Shown one piece after another: positions 8,385-15,154 of a DNA stretch of 17,456 bases (its first letter is position 1; every line of letters begins with the position of its first letter). The notes under the pieces were generated by a model, which worked only from the letters and a program-made list of their open reading frames with translations, did not search any database and was not told the origin of the DNA. This stretch comes from Phycisphaeraceae bacterium (GTDB taxonomy: Bacteria > Planctomycetota > Phycisphaerae > Phycisphaerales > Phycisphaeraceae): NCBI GenBank assembly GCA_029260675.1, contig JAJDCV010000240.1:1-17456 (forward strand), in the 5' to 3' direction. A program made the translations under genes and the position numbers.

Positions 8385-8410
8385 AAGCGCCGCGATTTGT
8401 CGCGCCGCTT
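8385..8410. terminator. Hairpin between convergent genes, possible bidirectional terminator
   Basis: AAGCGCCGCGA (8385-8395) pairs with TCGCGCCGCTT (8400-8410) over eleven positions with one C-C mismatch, around the four-base loop TTTG. It sits between the convergent TIM-barrel and heme c genes and overlaps the stop codon of the latter. It has no T tract on either strand, so it is not a textbook intrinsic terminator. It may instead block 3' decay or slow polymerase. Confidence 0.4.
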
Positions 8411-9176
8411 AACCGGCAGCCCCACACTTGCCCCGCCGCCACAGATCCGCGATAACCAACAGCAACGACACCCCGACCGATGCCGCAAACACGAACCCCC
8501 CGATCACAATCAGTGGGACCACCGCGCCGCTGAGGCGCGCCACCCACCAGCCGGACAAGTCCAGGGCAAGCCCCACGCCCATCAATAAAACCAGCAGATT
8601 CGTCAGCCCCCTGGGCCAGCCGGTCAGCAGCAGCAGCCCCCCGGCCACCAGCGCCAACACCGCCAAGCTGATCGCGTGGGTGTGGGTCGACGCCGCCAGC
8701 ACCTCGACCCCGACCGGTCGGATGTCACGCGAGAAGGCCACGGCCCGGACGTCATCGAAATAATCCAACGCCAGTTCTGGGTAGGCGTCTTCACCGGTGC
8801 TCTGTCGGCTGTGACAGCTCAGACAATCCGACGCGAGGATCTCGGCCGGGGCCAGGTCGCCCAAGTCTAGGCTGTCGTAGTCTTCACTTATCCGGTCGCC
8901 CTTGAGCCAGTCGCTCAAAACTTTCCTGGCTTCGTCGGTTTGTTTTTCGGGGTGCCCACGTTCGATCGCGCCAAGCAGCGGCGAGGGGACGTTGACCCCG
9001 GCGTAATGCCCTTGGATATCGGTCATCGTCAGGCCGGGCTGCTCGTCGCGGTTATCGTGGTGCACCGCCATGTAGACGCCCGACACGGTAAGCCCGCCCA
9101 GCAGTGTCACCACAATCAGCGTCACACCCAGCCGTGCCGAAAAACCGAGTTGTCGAAGTGTGGAAGTCTGCGCCAT
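8409..9176 (-). CDS. Membrane protein with a single c-type heme motif (255 aa)
   Basis: One hydrophobic helix lies near residues 16-38. A soluble, presumably periplasmic region of about 125 residues follows and contains one covalent-heme motif, CLSCH (118-122). Three helices come next at about 166-186, 189-210 and 216-244. A histidine pair, HTH (165-167), sits at the mouth of the second helix, and H39, H40 and H57 lie just outside the first; any of these could be ligands. This looks like a membrane-bound electron-transfer protein, perhaps passing electrons between exported enzymes and quinone or a terminal acceptor. I do not recognise a named family. It is the last gene of the operon, starting three bases after the oxidoreductase stop, with GGAGGAG eight bases before its ATG. 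Confidence 0.82.
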   Translation of the reverse strand: MAQTSTLRQLGFSARLGVTLIVVTLLGGLTVSGVYMAVHHDNRDEQPGLTMTDIQGHYAGVNVPSPLLGAIERGHPEKQTDEARKVLSDWLKGDRISEDYDSLDLGDLAPAEILASDCLSCHSRQSTGEDAYPELALDYFDDVRAVAFSRDIRPVGVEVLAASTHTHAISLAVLALVAGGLLLLTGWPRGLTNLLVLLMGVGLALDLSGWWVARLSGAVVPLIVIGGFVFAASVGVSLLLVIADLWRRGKCGAAG

Positions 9177-9179
9177 GAG

Positions 9180-10418
9180 TCAGGCTCCTCCAAGCAAGGC
9201 GGGGTCAACCGTAACCGTTTCGCCGGTGCGGATCGCCTTATCGGCGAGGATGCCGACAATCGTAGCGCGGGCGCCTTCCTCAATGGAAGTCGCGACCGGT
9301 GTACCTTCGGTCACGCTCTTAAGAAAATCACCCAGCCCGTAATACAACGGCGGGTTGGGCAGCCCGACACCGGATTTGAGCTTGCCCTGCGAGGCGAGTT
9401 GTGTCGCGTCGGCGATCAGCGTGATCCCTTCTTCGTTGTGGAACTGCTGGCGGTTGGCGTAGACCTCCCAGCCCTGGGTCGGGGCGTCGGCTTCTTTGAA
9501 CAACCAGCCGTGCGTCCACGCGAGTTTGATCGCCGCGTTGGAGCCGAAGAACACCTCGTGCGTGCCATCGTGGGAGTTACCCAGCGTCGCGGCGTACTGG
9601 AGTATCGAACCGTCGGCGAACGAGAGGGTCGCCGCGACCGTGTCGTAAACTTCTCGCCCGTCGTCGTGCAGCCGGATCGAGCCATGACCCTGGATCGAGG
9701 TCGGGTAGGTACCGCGGTAGTAGTGGAAGACGTCGAACTGGTGCGTCCCTAATTCACCCGCCAACCCGGTGGAAAGGGTCGGGTCCAGCCGCCAGTTCAG
9801 CGCCTTCTCGCGTGCCGGATCGGATGACGGGTTGCGCCAGGTGGTCTTGTCATTGGATTGCGCCCGCATCGCCACCAGGTCGCGGACCGAGTCCGACCGG
9901 AAGAACGTCCTCGCCAACTGGTACACCGGGTTGCTTCTGCCCAGCAGCCCGGCCGCGCATATGGTGGGAGCACCCCGCGCGGCAGAAGCGATCGCCCTGC
10001 AATCCTCGACCGTCGAAGCCAGCGGCGCTTCACAGTAGACGTGCTTCCCCGCGGCGAGCGCGTCTTTGAAAACGGCGAGGTGGGTATGGGTCGGCGTGGC
10101 TATGAAGACGGCCGAGACATCCTTGGCCTGGTCTAGGAGTTGGCTGTGTGTCTCATAGGTCGTTACGTCGGCGACCCGCCGGGCACCCGAGCGCAACCGC
10201 CCGGGGTCGACATCACAAATCGCGGCGACTTTGACGCCTTTGATCTTCTGCAACTCCCCGGCGATCGCCCGGCCCTGCCGGCCCATCCCGATGATGGCGA
10301 CCGAGATCTCACCCTGCAGCGTGACCTCGGAAGCGAACGCCAACCCGGGCGCGATCGCCATCGCCGCCAAAGCGCCGCCGGTCTGTAAAAGAAAAGTTCT
10401 ACGGTCGGTTTCGGTCAT
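9180..10418 (-). CDS. Tat-exported Gfo/Idh/MocA-family oxidoreductase with altered EKP motif
   Basis: This 412-residue protein has a twin-arginine leader (DRRTFLLQTGGALAAMAIA, from residue 5), a Rossmann domain with IGMGRQG (43-49), and the C-terminal alpha/beta domain of the family. Members normally reduce or oxidise a sugar or cyclitol carbonyl with NAD(P). The nucleotide loop is intact and a candidate catalytic His is present in GELGTHQFD (H226, D229). However, the usual E-K-P motif reads E-A-P (130-132, codons GAA GCG CCG), so the lysine that normally contacts substrate and cofactor is missing. It may be a non-standard enzyme, a partner of the other oxidoreductase, or a family branch that does without this residue. 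It overlaps the FMN transferase gene by ATGA. Its nearest GGAG lies eleven bases upstream, so initiation may rely on coupling. Confidence 0.9.
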   Translation of the reverse strand: MTETDRRTFLLQTGGALAAMAIAPGLAFASEVTLQGEISVAIIGMGRQGRAIAGELQKIKGVKVAAICDVDPGRLRSGARRVADVTTYETHSQLLDQAKDVSAVFIATPTHTHLAVFKDALAAGKHVYCEAPLASTVEDCRAIASAARGAPTICAAGLLGRSNPVYQLARTFFRSDSVRDLVAMRAQSNDKTTWRNPSSDPAREKALNWRLDPTLSTGLAGELGTHQFDVFHYYRGTYPTSIQGHGSIRLHDDGREVYDTVAATLSFADGSILQYAATLGNSHDGTHEVFFGSNAAIKLAWTHGWLFKEADAPTQGWEVYANRQQFHNEEGITLIADATQLASQGKLKSGVGLPNPPLYYGLGDFLKSVTEGTPVATSIEEGARATIVGILADKAIRTGETVTVDPALLGGA

Positions 10419-11335
10419 GACAGTGCGTGCTCCGTGATCGCGGGTTTATAACTTGGGGGTGCCTGCGTGGCCGGAAGGATCGCGCGTAGCGTCTGCGGCA
10501 TGGTGTCGGGTGTGTGTCCCAGCACGAGTAGGGCGGTGGCCCAGGCATCGGTCAGGCAGGCGGACGCGCCGACCGCCGCAGCGAATGAACCGCGGGTGAC
10601 GGGCCTGGCTGTGCGTGGGTCCAGGATGTGGCCGAGGGTTTCACCCCCCGATTCGATCACTCGCCCGGGCGGTGCCGAAACCGAAAGGGCGGCGTCCTTG
10701 AGTGTGATGGTGATGTCTTGATCTTTTGCGCTATCATCGGCGCCGGTCCGTACCCGGACGCGCCAGCCGTCCTCCCCGGGCGGTGAGCCTATCGCGGCCG
10801 CGGTGCTGGTCCCGCCGTGCAACAGCGCACAGGTGATGCCGTGCTCGCGCAGCAGTTCGATCGCCAGGTCAATCGCGAAGCCTTTGGCGATTGCACCCAG
10901 GTCCAGCTCCATGCCCGGCCGGGTGAACCGCAGTGTTTTAGCATCGCCGTCAAACTTTAGATGCTCCATGCCGACACGGCTGCCGGCTTCATGGATTGCA
11001 TCGAAACTCTCCGGCCCTGTTGGCCCGTGAAACCCCCACGCATGCATCAGCGGGGCGACGGTAACATCGAACGCGCCTTGCGAGTCGCGGTGTACCCGCC
11101 GACACACCTCAAGCAACTCAAACGTCAGGCCGTCCAGCACTACAGATTCATGTCCGGCCCGTCGGTTTAGGGTGTTCAGCCAACTGCCCGGATCGAAAAG
11201 GTTAAAACGCCGGTGACAATCCTTGATTTCACACAGCGCAGCTTCACCCACCGCGTTTAATCGGTGCGGGTCGTCACCGGCGAGCACCAGCTCGAACCGT
11301 GTGCCCATCGCGTGGGTGGCGAGTGTGATCGGCAT
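10415..11335 (-). CDS. apbE: FAD:protein FMN transferase (ApbE family)
   Basis: ApbE enzymes attach FMN from FAD to a threonine of extracytoplasmic flavoproteins, using Mg2+. This copy has 306 residues from the ATG at 11335. Family landmarks are MGTRFEL (10-16), GAFDVTVAPLMHAWGF (87-102), DLGAIAKGFA (145-154), GHILDPRTARPV (225-236) and ASACLTDAWATAL (247-259), whose aspartate is the expected metal ligand. Most ApbE proteins are exported lipoproteins, but this one starts directly at the catalytic domain with no signal peptide. A TTG at 11377 would lengthen it by 14 unlikely residues and overlap the upstream gene by 35 bases, so I prefer the ATG, although neither start has a clear Shine-Dalgarno sequence. 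It lies between two exported oxidoreductase genes. I see no flavinylated-domain protein with a D-G/S-x-T-S/T site in the window. Confidence 0.92.
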   Translation of the reverse strand: MPITLATHAMGTRFELVLAGDDPHRLNAVGEAALCEIKDCHRRFNLFDPGSWLNTLNRRAGHESVVLDGLTFELLEVCRRVHRDSQGAFDVTVAPLMHAWGFHGPTGPESFDAIHEAGSRVGMEHLKFDGDAKTLRFTRPGMELDLGAIAKGFAIDLAIELLREHGITCALLHGGTSTAAAIGSPPGEDGWRVRVRTGADDSAKDQDITITLKDAALSVSAPPGRVIESGGETLGHILDPRTARPVTRGSFAAAVGASACLTDAWATALLVLGHTPDTMPQTLRAILPATQAPPSYKPAITEHALS

Positions 11336-11342
11336 CGGGTTT

Positions 11343-12698
11343 TCAGGCCCTGCTTGCGGTGAGCGTGGCCGGGTCAAATCGGTAAGCCCCGCCGTCCCAC
11401 ATCGACCGGGTCGCCAGGTCGACGATGACCATGACCTGCGTCGCCAGATCGACCTGGCTGCGGTTGGGCTCGCGCGTCCGGATGCTGTTCAGCCAGTCGC
11501 GCCTTAGTGCGTCCTGGTCGTTGCAGATGTCTTCTGACGGGATGTCCTGCTCGTCGATGTCGTCGACGTAGCCGCGCTCGGGTCGGAGCACGCAGTTGCG
11601 CCCGCCGAGGTAGATGTTTGCCTCGTGCCCGCGGATCATGGTCTCCAGCCCGACGTCGTTGGCGGTCGATCCTGCGACAACCAGGGTGTGCCCCGACTCA
11701 AACTCGACATTGAGGTTGACCTGGTCGTGGTTTTCCATGGCCTTGTCGACGTAGTGCCCGCCGGACGCGACGACGCGCGTGGGCCAGCCGGCATTCAGTG
11801 CGTCCATCATCGGGGTCATCACGTGGACCAGCAGGTCGCCGATGATCCCGGTCGAATAGTCCTTGTAACGGCGCCAGCGAGCGTAGATCTCGGGGTTCCA
11901 CTCGTGTGTACCCAGCGGCCCGCACCAGCGTTCCCAATCCAGGTTCACGCCCGGCTCCCAGGCAGGGTCTATCTTGTAGTAGAGCCACTCGCCTTCCTTG
12001 GAGTTACGGCAGTAGCTGGTCTGGCTGAAGGTTGCCTTTCCAATCGCGCCCTCAGCCAGGAGCTTCTTGGCGGACTGAAACTTCGGGAGCATCATCTTCT
12101 GTGTCCCGACCTGTACGATGATGTCGGGGTTGGCTTTGACGACCTGTCGCATGTGCAACGCCTCGGGCAGACGCAGCGTCATCGGTTTCTCACAGTAGAC
12201 GTCCTTGCCCGCGGCGATCGCGTCGATGCTGTGCCCGGCGTGCCAGTGCTCGGTCGAGGCGACCACCACGCCGTGGATGTCGTCGCGCGCCAGCAGGTCC
12301 TCGTGGTGGACATAGGTGTCGGTCTGCACGCCCGGCTGCTTCTCGCCGCAGACAGCCAACGCGTTCTCCCAGCGTGGCTCGCAGACGTCACAGAGCGCGA
12401 CGACCTGGACGTTGGCTTCTTTGCGTTCGTTGATCCCGAGCATGGCGTGGACGTGACTGGTACCCATCCCACCCACGCCGATCACACCGATACGGACAGG
12501 GTCGTTTTCACCCAGCGGGGCGCGTGCTCCGGATTGTGGTGTCTTGGCGTTGGGGTCCAGGCCGATCTTGGCCTCGCTCTTGGATGCCGCGCCAAGCACG
12601 ACGGCGGTGCCGGCCAGTGCCGCGGTGCGTACGAGAAACTCTCGACGAGATGCGCCTTTGGTTTGCTTAGGATCGGTGGGGGGGGTGGGGGTTGTCAC
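11343..12698 (-). CDS. Tat-exported Gfo/Idh/MocA-family oxidoreductase (canonical EKP)
   Basis: This is an NAD(P)-dependent sugar or cyclitol dehydrogenase of the Gfo/Idh/MocA family, 451 residues from the GTG at 12698. It has a twin-arginine leader (SRREFLVRTAALAGTAVV, from residue 17), a Rossmann motif GVIGVGGMG (71-79), the canonical EKP (170-172) in DVYCEKPMTL, and GDLLVH near residues 287-292, where the family catalytic His usually lies. Exported members such as glucose-fructose oxidoreductase carry tightly bound cofactor. In 3-keto-glycoside systems relatives oxidise C3 of glycosides. The GTG follows the DUF1080 stop by one base and has GGGAG nine bases upstream. An in-frame ATG at 12743 would overlap that gene by 44 bases and add an unlikely N-terminus. 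Codons 4-8 contain an eight-C run. The following gene is the FMN transferase, seven bases on. Confidence 0.92.
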   Translation of the reverse strand: MTTPTPPTDPKQTKGASRREFLVRTAALAGTAVVLGAASKSEAKIGLDPNAKTPQSGARAPLGENDPVRIGVIGVGGMGTSHVHAMLGINERKEANVQVVALCDVCEPRWENALAVCGEKQPGVQTDTYVHHEDLLARDDIHGVVVASTEHWHAGHSIDAIAAGKDVYCEKPMTLRLPEALHMRQVVKANPDIIVQVGTQKMMLPKFQSAKKLLAEGAIGKATFSQTSYCRNSKEGEWLYYKIDPAWEPGVNLDWERWCGPLGTHEWNPEIYARWRRYKDYSTGIIGDLLVHVMTPMMDALNAGWPTRVVASGGHYVDKAMENHDQVNLNVEFESGHTLVVAGSTANDVGLETMIRGHEANIYLGGRNCVLRPERGYVDDIDEQDIPSEDICNDQDALRRDWLNSIRTREPNRSQVDLATQVMVIVDLATRSMWDGGAYRFDPATLTASRA

Positions 12699-12699
12699 T

Positions 12700-13461
12700 T
12701 CAATTATCTCCCTGGGTGGCTGCGGGTTGTGTCTGTGCGGCATCGAGCCGACGGATCTTGATGTTGCGGTACGTGATCAGATCGCCGTGGTCCTGCAGGG
12801 CGATGTGGCCTGAGGGCGATCGGCCGTAGCCTGGCATCTGGCTGAATTTCGAGGCGGCGACAAGGGCTTCCCATTCCTCGCTGCCCAGCTCATACTCTAA
12901 TAGCTTAACACCATTAAGGTGGTGCTCGACGTGGTTGCCCAGGACGAGGATGCGGACGTGGTTGAATTCACCGACCGGGTTTGTCGCGTCTGTGGCTGGC
13001 ACGTGCAGGGCATAGTTAGCACCGGCGCTGGTCAGCGTGTTTTTGCCGTCATGGTGGGCGCCGTTATCCAGGATCTGCATCTCCGGGCCGCTGTCCCAAG
13101 GGTGATCATGTTCTTCGGTGACATTGAAGAAGATGCCGGAGTTGCCGCCCTCAGAAATCTCCCATTCCAGTGACAGCTCGAAGTCGTCAAACTGCTCTCG
13201 GGTGATCAAGTCGATCCATTGATCCTGCCCGGTGCGTATGATGGTCTGGTCCTTTACGACCCAGCCTTCCGGCACACCGTCCATCTTGTAGCCGCGCCAC
13301 TTCTCCAGTGATTCACCGTCGAACAGCAGCTCCCAGCCGTCGGCCTGCTCCTGCTCGGTGAGCGTGTTGTGCTCGGGTGCTTGATGCTCGGTGCCGCAGT
13401 GGTCTGCCCGCACGCCGGTGCTAAAGCACATCGCCAGGCATATCATGGTTAGACGGTTCAT
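12700..13461 (-). CDS. Exported DUF1080 protein (3-keto-disaccharide hydrolase family)
   Basis: This 253-residue protein has a Sec signal peptide (MNRLTMICLAMCFSTGVRA, then DHC) and a single concanavalin/LamG-like beta-sandwich domain of the DUF1080 type. Landmarks are DGWELLFDGESLEKWRGY (41-58), GGNSGIFFNV (105-114), SGPEMQILDN (124-133) and GHIALQDHGD (218-227). Characterised members cleave 3-keto-glycosides by elimination or hydrolysis after a Gfo/Idh/MocA enzyme has oxidised C3, and exactly such an enzyme is encoded one base downstream. The start is supported by AGAGGG shortly before the ATG. The actual sugar cannot be predicted. An overlapping, longer oxidoreductase start inside this gene was considered and not adopted. 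Confidence 0.9.
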   Translation of the reverse strand: MNRLTMICLAMCFSTGVRADHCGTEHQAPEHNTLTEQEQADGWELLFDGESLEKWRGYKMDGVPEGWVVKDQTIIRTGQDQWIDLITREQFDDFELSLEWEISEGGNSGIFFNVTEEHDHPWDSGPEMQILDNGAHHDGKNTLTSAGANYALHVPATDATNPVGEFNHVRILVLGNHVEHHLNGVKLLEYELGSEEWEALVAASKFSQMPGYGRSPSGHIALQDHGDLITYRNIKIRRLDAAQTQPAATQGDN

Positions 13462-13484
13462 CTTTTCCCTCTATATAACGATTA

Positions 13485-13510
13485 CGGTTGGCAATGATAA
13501 TCCGGTTGGC
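13485..13510. repeat. Short direct repeat in the DUF1080 leader
   Basis: CGGTTGGC occurs at 13485-13492 and again at 13503-13510, eighteen bases apart, in the 63-base gap between the permease stop and the DUF1080 start. This could be a pair of regulator half-sites or chance. No clear promoter elements were found in the gap. Confidence 0.25.
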
Positions 13511-13524
13511 CCGGAACACAAGCC

Positions 13525-14859
13525 TCACCCGCCTGTTTTAGATTCGCCTGACTTAGGCCTGAACGCCGCTAGCAGCAATAGCACCGCCACCAGCGCGATC
13601 CCGGACTGCGTCCACCAGAACTGATGGTACTGCTGGGCGTCGGCCGTGTCCTTGAACCGGTCGAAGAGCCCGTTGTAGGCCCCCGCCAGCACCGGGCCCG
13701 CGCCCAGGATGATGATCCCAAACACCGTCTGGGCCGAGTGCCGTATGTTCTCAGGCGCCACCTTCTCCACGTACAGGAACGATCCCGCGAAGAAGAAGCC
13801 GTAGTTCAGCCCGTGAAACAGCATCGTCGCCTGCACGATCCCCTTGCTGGGCTCATCCGACGAAAGCACGAATGCGAACAGCCCGTACCGCAAGACAAAG
13901 GAGAGTGCCCCGAGGCTTAACACCCACTTATAACCCAGCCGTTTGATGAACAATCCCAGCACCGCCAGCACCACGATCTCACTAACCTGCCCGATCGCCA
14001 TCACCGGCCCGATATCGGAATCGGCGAACCCGATAGCCTCTACCAGGTACGGACCCGTTCGAATGAAGAAGCAATTATGGATCATCGAGATCAGCAACGC
14101 CGCCAGCGTGAGGATCGTAAAGTCAATCCGCCTAAACAGGCTGAACGCCTCCGCGAATGCCAGTGGGTGTTGCACATCTTTCTTTGGCGGTGTCTTGGGC
14201 AGCAGAAGGCTGAAGACTGCGTAAACGATAGATGCGACACCCGATACCTTCAGCGCAACGACGATCTGCGCAGTCGCATCGGCCCTGGGATCACCTCCGA
14301 TGAACGGCCAGTTTTTTAGCACCCCTATGGTTTCGGGCTTCGTCATCCAGATCAGCGGGAACACCACCGAGGCCACGATCCATCCGATCGTCCCCAGCGA
14401 CCGCACCGGCGGGAACTTCCGCTCCGGGTCGTCCAGGTTCGCAAACGCGATGCTGTTGGTCAGCGCCAGCGTCGGCATGTACAACACCGAGTAAAGAATC
14501 GACAGCATCAGCCACGCCGTATACTCGGTCTGCAACGACAAGACATACTGCACGATCCCGCCGAGCAGCAGCAGCAGCGCCAAGGCACGCTCCGCATTCA
14601 TGTATCGGTCCGCCACCTGCCCCGCGATGAACGGTGCCGTGATCGCACCGATCGAACCCGCCAGCCCCAGGATCCAGCCGATCTGTGCCCCCGTAAATCC
14701 CAGGCCACCGCCCTCGACCGGCGCGCTGAGGTATCTCGATAGTAGTGGCAGCCACACGCCCCAGACCGCGTACTGCATGAACATCATCACACTTAGCCGG
14801 GCGCCCGCCGAGCGCGTGGGGGATAGCGTGGGGGATGGCTGGTCGGTGGCGTGGCTCAT
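13525..14859 (-). CDS. MFS transporter, nucleoside:H+ symporter-like
   Basis: This 444-residue integral membrane protein has about twelve hydrophobic helices and the opening typical of the NupG/XapB-like MFS family (SVMMFMQYAVWGVWLPLLSRYL, about residues 23-44). It also has the loop-2/3 motif AGQVADRYMNAER and a central cytoplasmic loop rich in lysine and proline (LLLPKTPPKKD). In E. coli, relatives import nucleosides with protons. In planctomycetes and Bacteroidota such carriers often sit beside sugar-oxidoreductase and DUF1080 genes, so a sugar or keto-sugar substrate is equally possible here. GGAG seven bases before the ATG supports the start. It is probably the first gene of the six-gene operon, with 63 bases to the next gene, and would import the products of the exported enzymes. 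Confidence 0.88.
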   Translation of the reverse strand: MSHATDQPSPTLSPTRSAGARLSVMMFMQYAVWGVWLPLLSRYLSAPVEGGGLGFTGAQIGWILGLAGSIGAITAPFIAGQVADRYMNAERALALLLLLGGIVQYVLSLQTEYTAWLMLSILYSVLYMPTLALTNSIAFANLDDPERKFPPVRSLGTIGWIVASVVFPLIWMTKPETIGVLKNWPFIGGDPRADATAQIVVALKVSGVASIVYAVFSLLLPKTPPKKDVQHPLAFAEAFSLFRRIDFTILTLAALLISMIHNCFFIRTGPYLVEAIGFADSDIGPVMAIGQVSEIVVLAVLGLFIKRLGYKWVLSLGALSFVLRYGLFAFVLSSDEPSKGIVQATMLFHGLNYGFFFAGSFLYVEKVAPENIRHSAQTVFGIIILGAGPVLAGAYNGLFDRFKDTADAQQYHQFWWTQSGIALVAVLLLLAAFRPKSGESKTGG

Positions 14860-14959
14860 CGATAGGCTCCAAAACGATCCGCGGCTGACCCTGATAGTCC
14901 AGAGATGGTACAGGACTCGCCGGGGGTTGTCCCGCCTTGGGCTCGGTCCATGACGAACA

Positions 14960-14996
14960 ATCTATATAGATAGGGCGTATGTAATGGTATGTCATA
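14960..14996. promoter_or_regulatory. Candidate operator: 12-bp palindrome next to a 10-bp tandem repeat
   Basis: In the 295-base divergent gap between the permease and the MoxR-operon gene, a perfect palindrome ATCTATATAGAT (14960-14971) lies beside two head-to-tail copies of a 10-base unit, GTATGTAATG (14977-14986) and GTATGTCATA (14987-14996), eight of ten bases identical. A one-helical-turn direct repeat suits a dimeric activator. Minus-strand promoter candidates for the permease here are weak (ATGACA, 17 bases, TATCTA; or GGGACA, 17 bases, TACCAT). Nothing else is recognisable in this gap apart from the plus-strand promoter. Confidence 0.35.
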
Positions 14997-15038
14997 GGCC
15001 ACAACCACCCAGCACCGGGAAACCTGGACTTATTTGTG

Positions 15039-15068
15039 TTGTCTTTGGGCACTTAAGGCGTGTAAGAT
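15039..15068 (+). promoter_or_regulatory. Probable sigma70-type promoter for the coiled-coil membrane protein/MoxR operon
   Basis: A TTGTCT -35 box (15039-15044) and a TAAGAT -10 box (15063-15068) are 18 bases apart, each with four of six consensus matches. Transcription would start near 15075, about 80 bases before the ATG. The -10 box and spacing match those of the promoter at 7312-7341. Confidence 0.45.
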
Positions 15069-15154
15069 AGGGGTGTAGTCCCGCGTGTTCGACCAGCCTG
15101 GACCCGGGCACCTTCCGCTTCACCGCATCGTTCGATCGGCTACGGGGACAGACC

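Noticed and set aside
8940..9752. Plus-strand open frame spanning two minus-strand genes
   Set aside because: It crosses the heme c gene and the oxidoreductase gene in antisense, both of which have strong motifs.
11336..11377. TTG at 11377 as start of the FMN transferase
   Set aside because: It adds fourteen residues without homology or leader character and overlaps the upstream gene; the family homology begins at the ATG at 11335.
12698..12743. ATG at 12743 as start of the canonical oxidoreductase
   Set aside because: It would overlap DUF1080 by 44 bases and add an unlikely N-terminus; the GTG at 12698 has GGGAG at good spacing, one base after the DUF1080 stop.
11625..12761. Long open frame on the plus strand opposite the canonical oxidoreductase
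   Set aside because: It runs antisense to a gene with clear Gfo/Idh/MocA motifs and shows no recognisable domain or ribosome site.
14291..15052. Minus-strand open frame overlapping the permease 5' part and its upstream region
   Set aside because: It is in another frame from a well-defined MFS protein and reads as Arg/Pro/Gly-rich nonsense.
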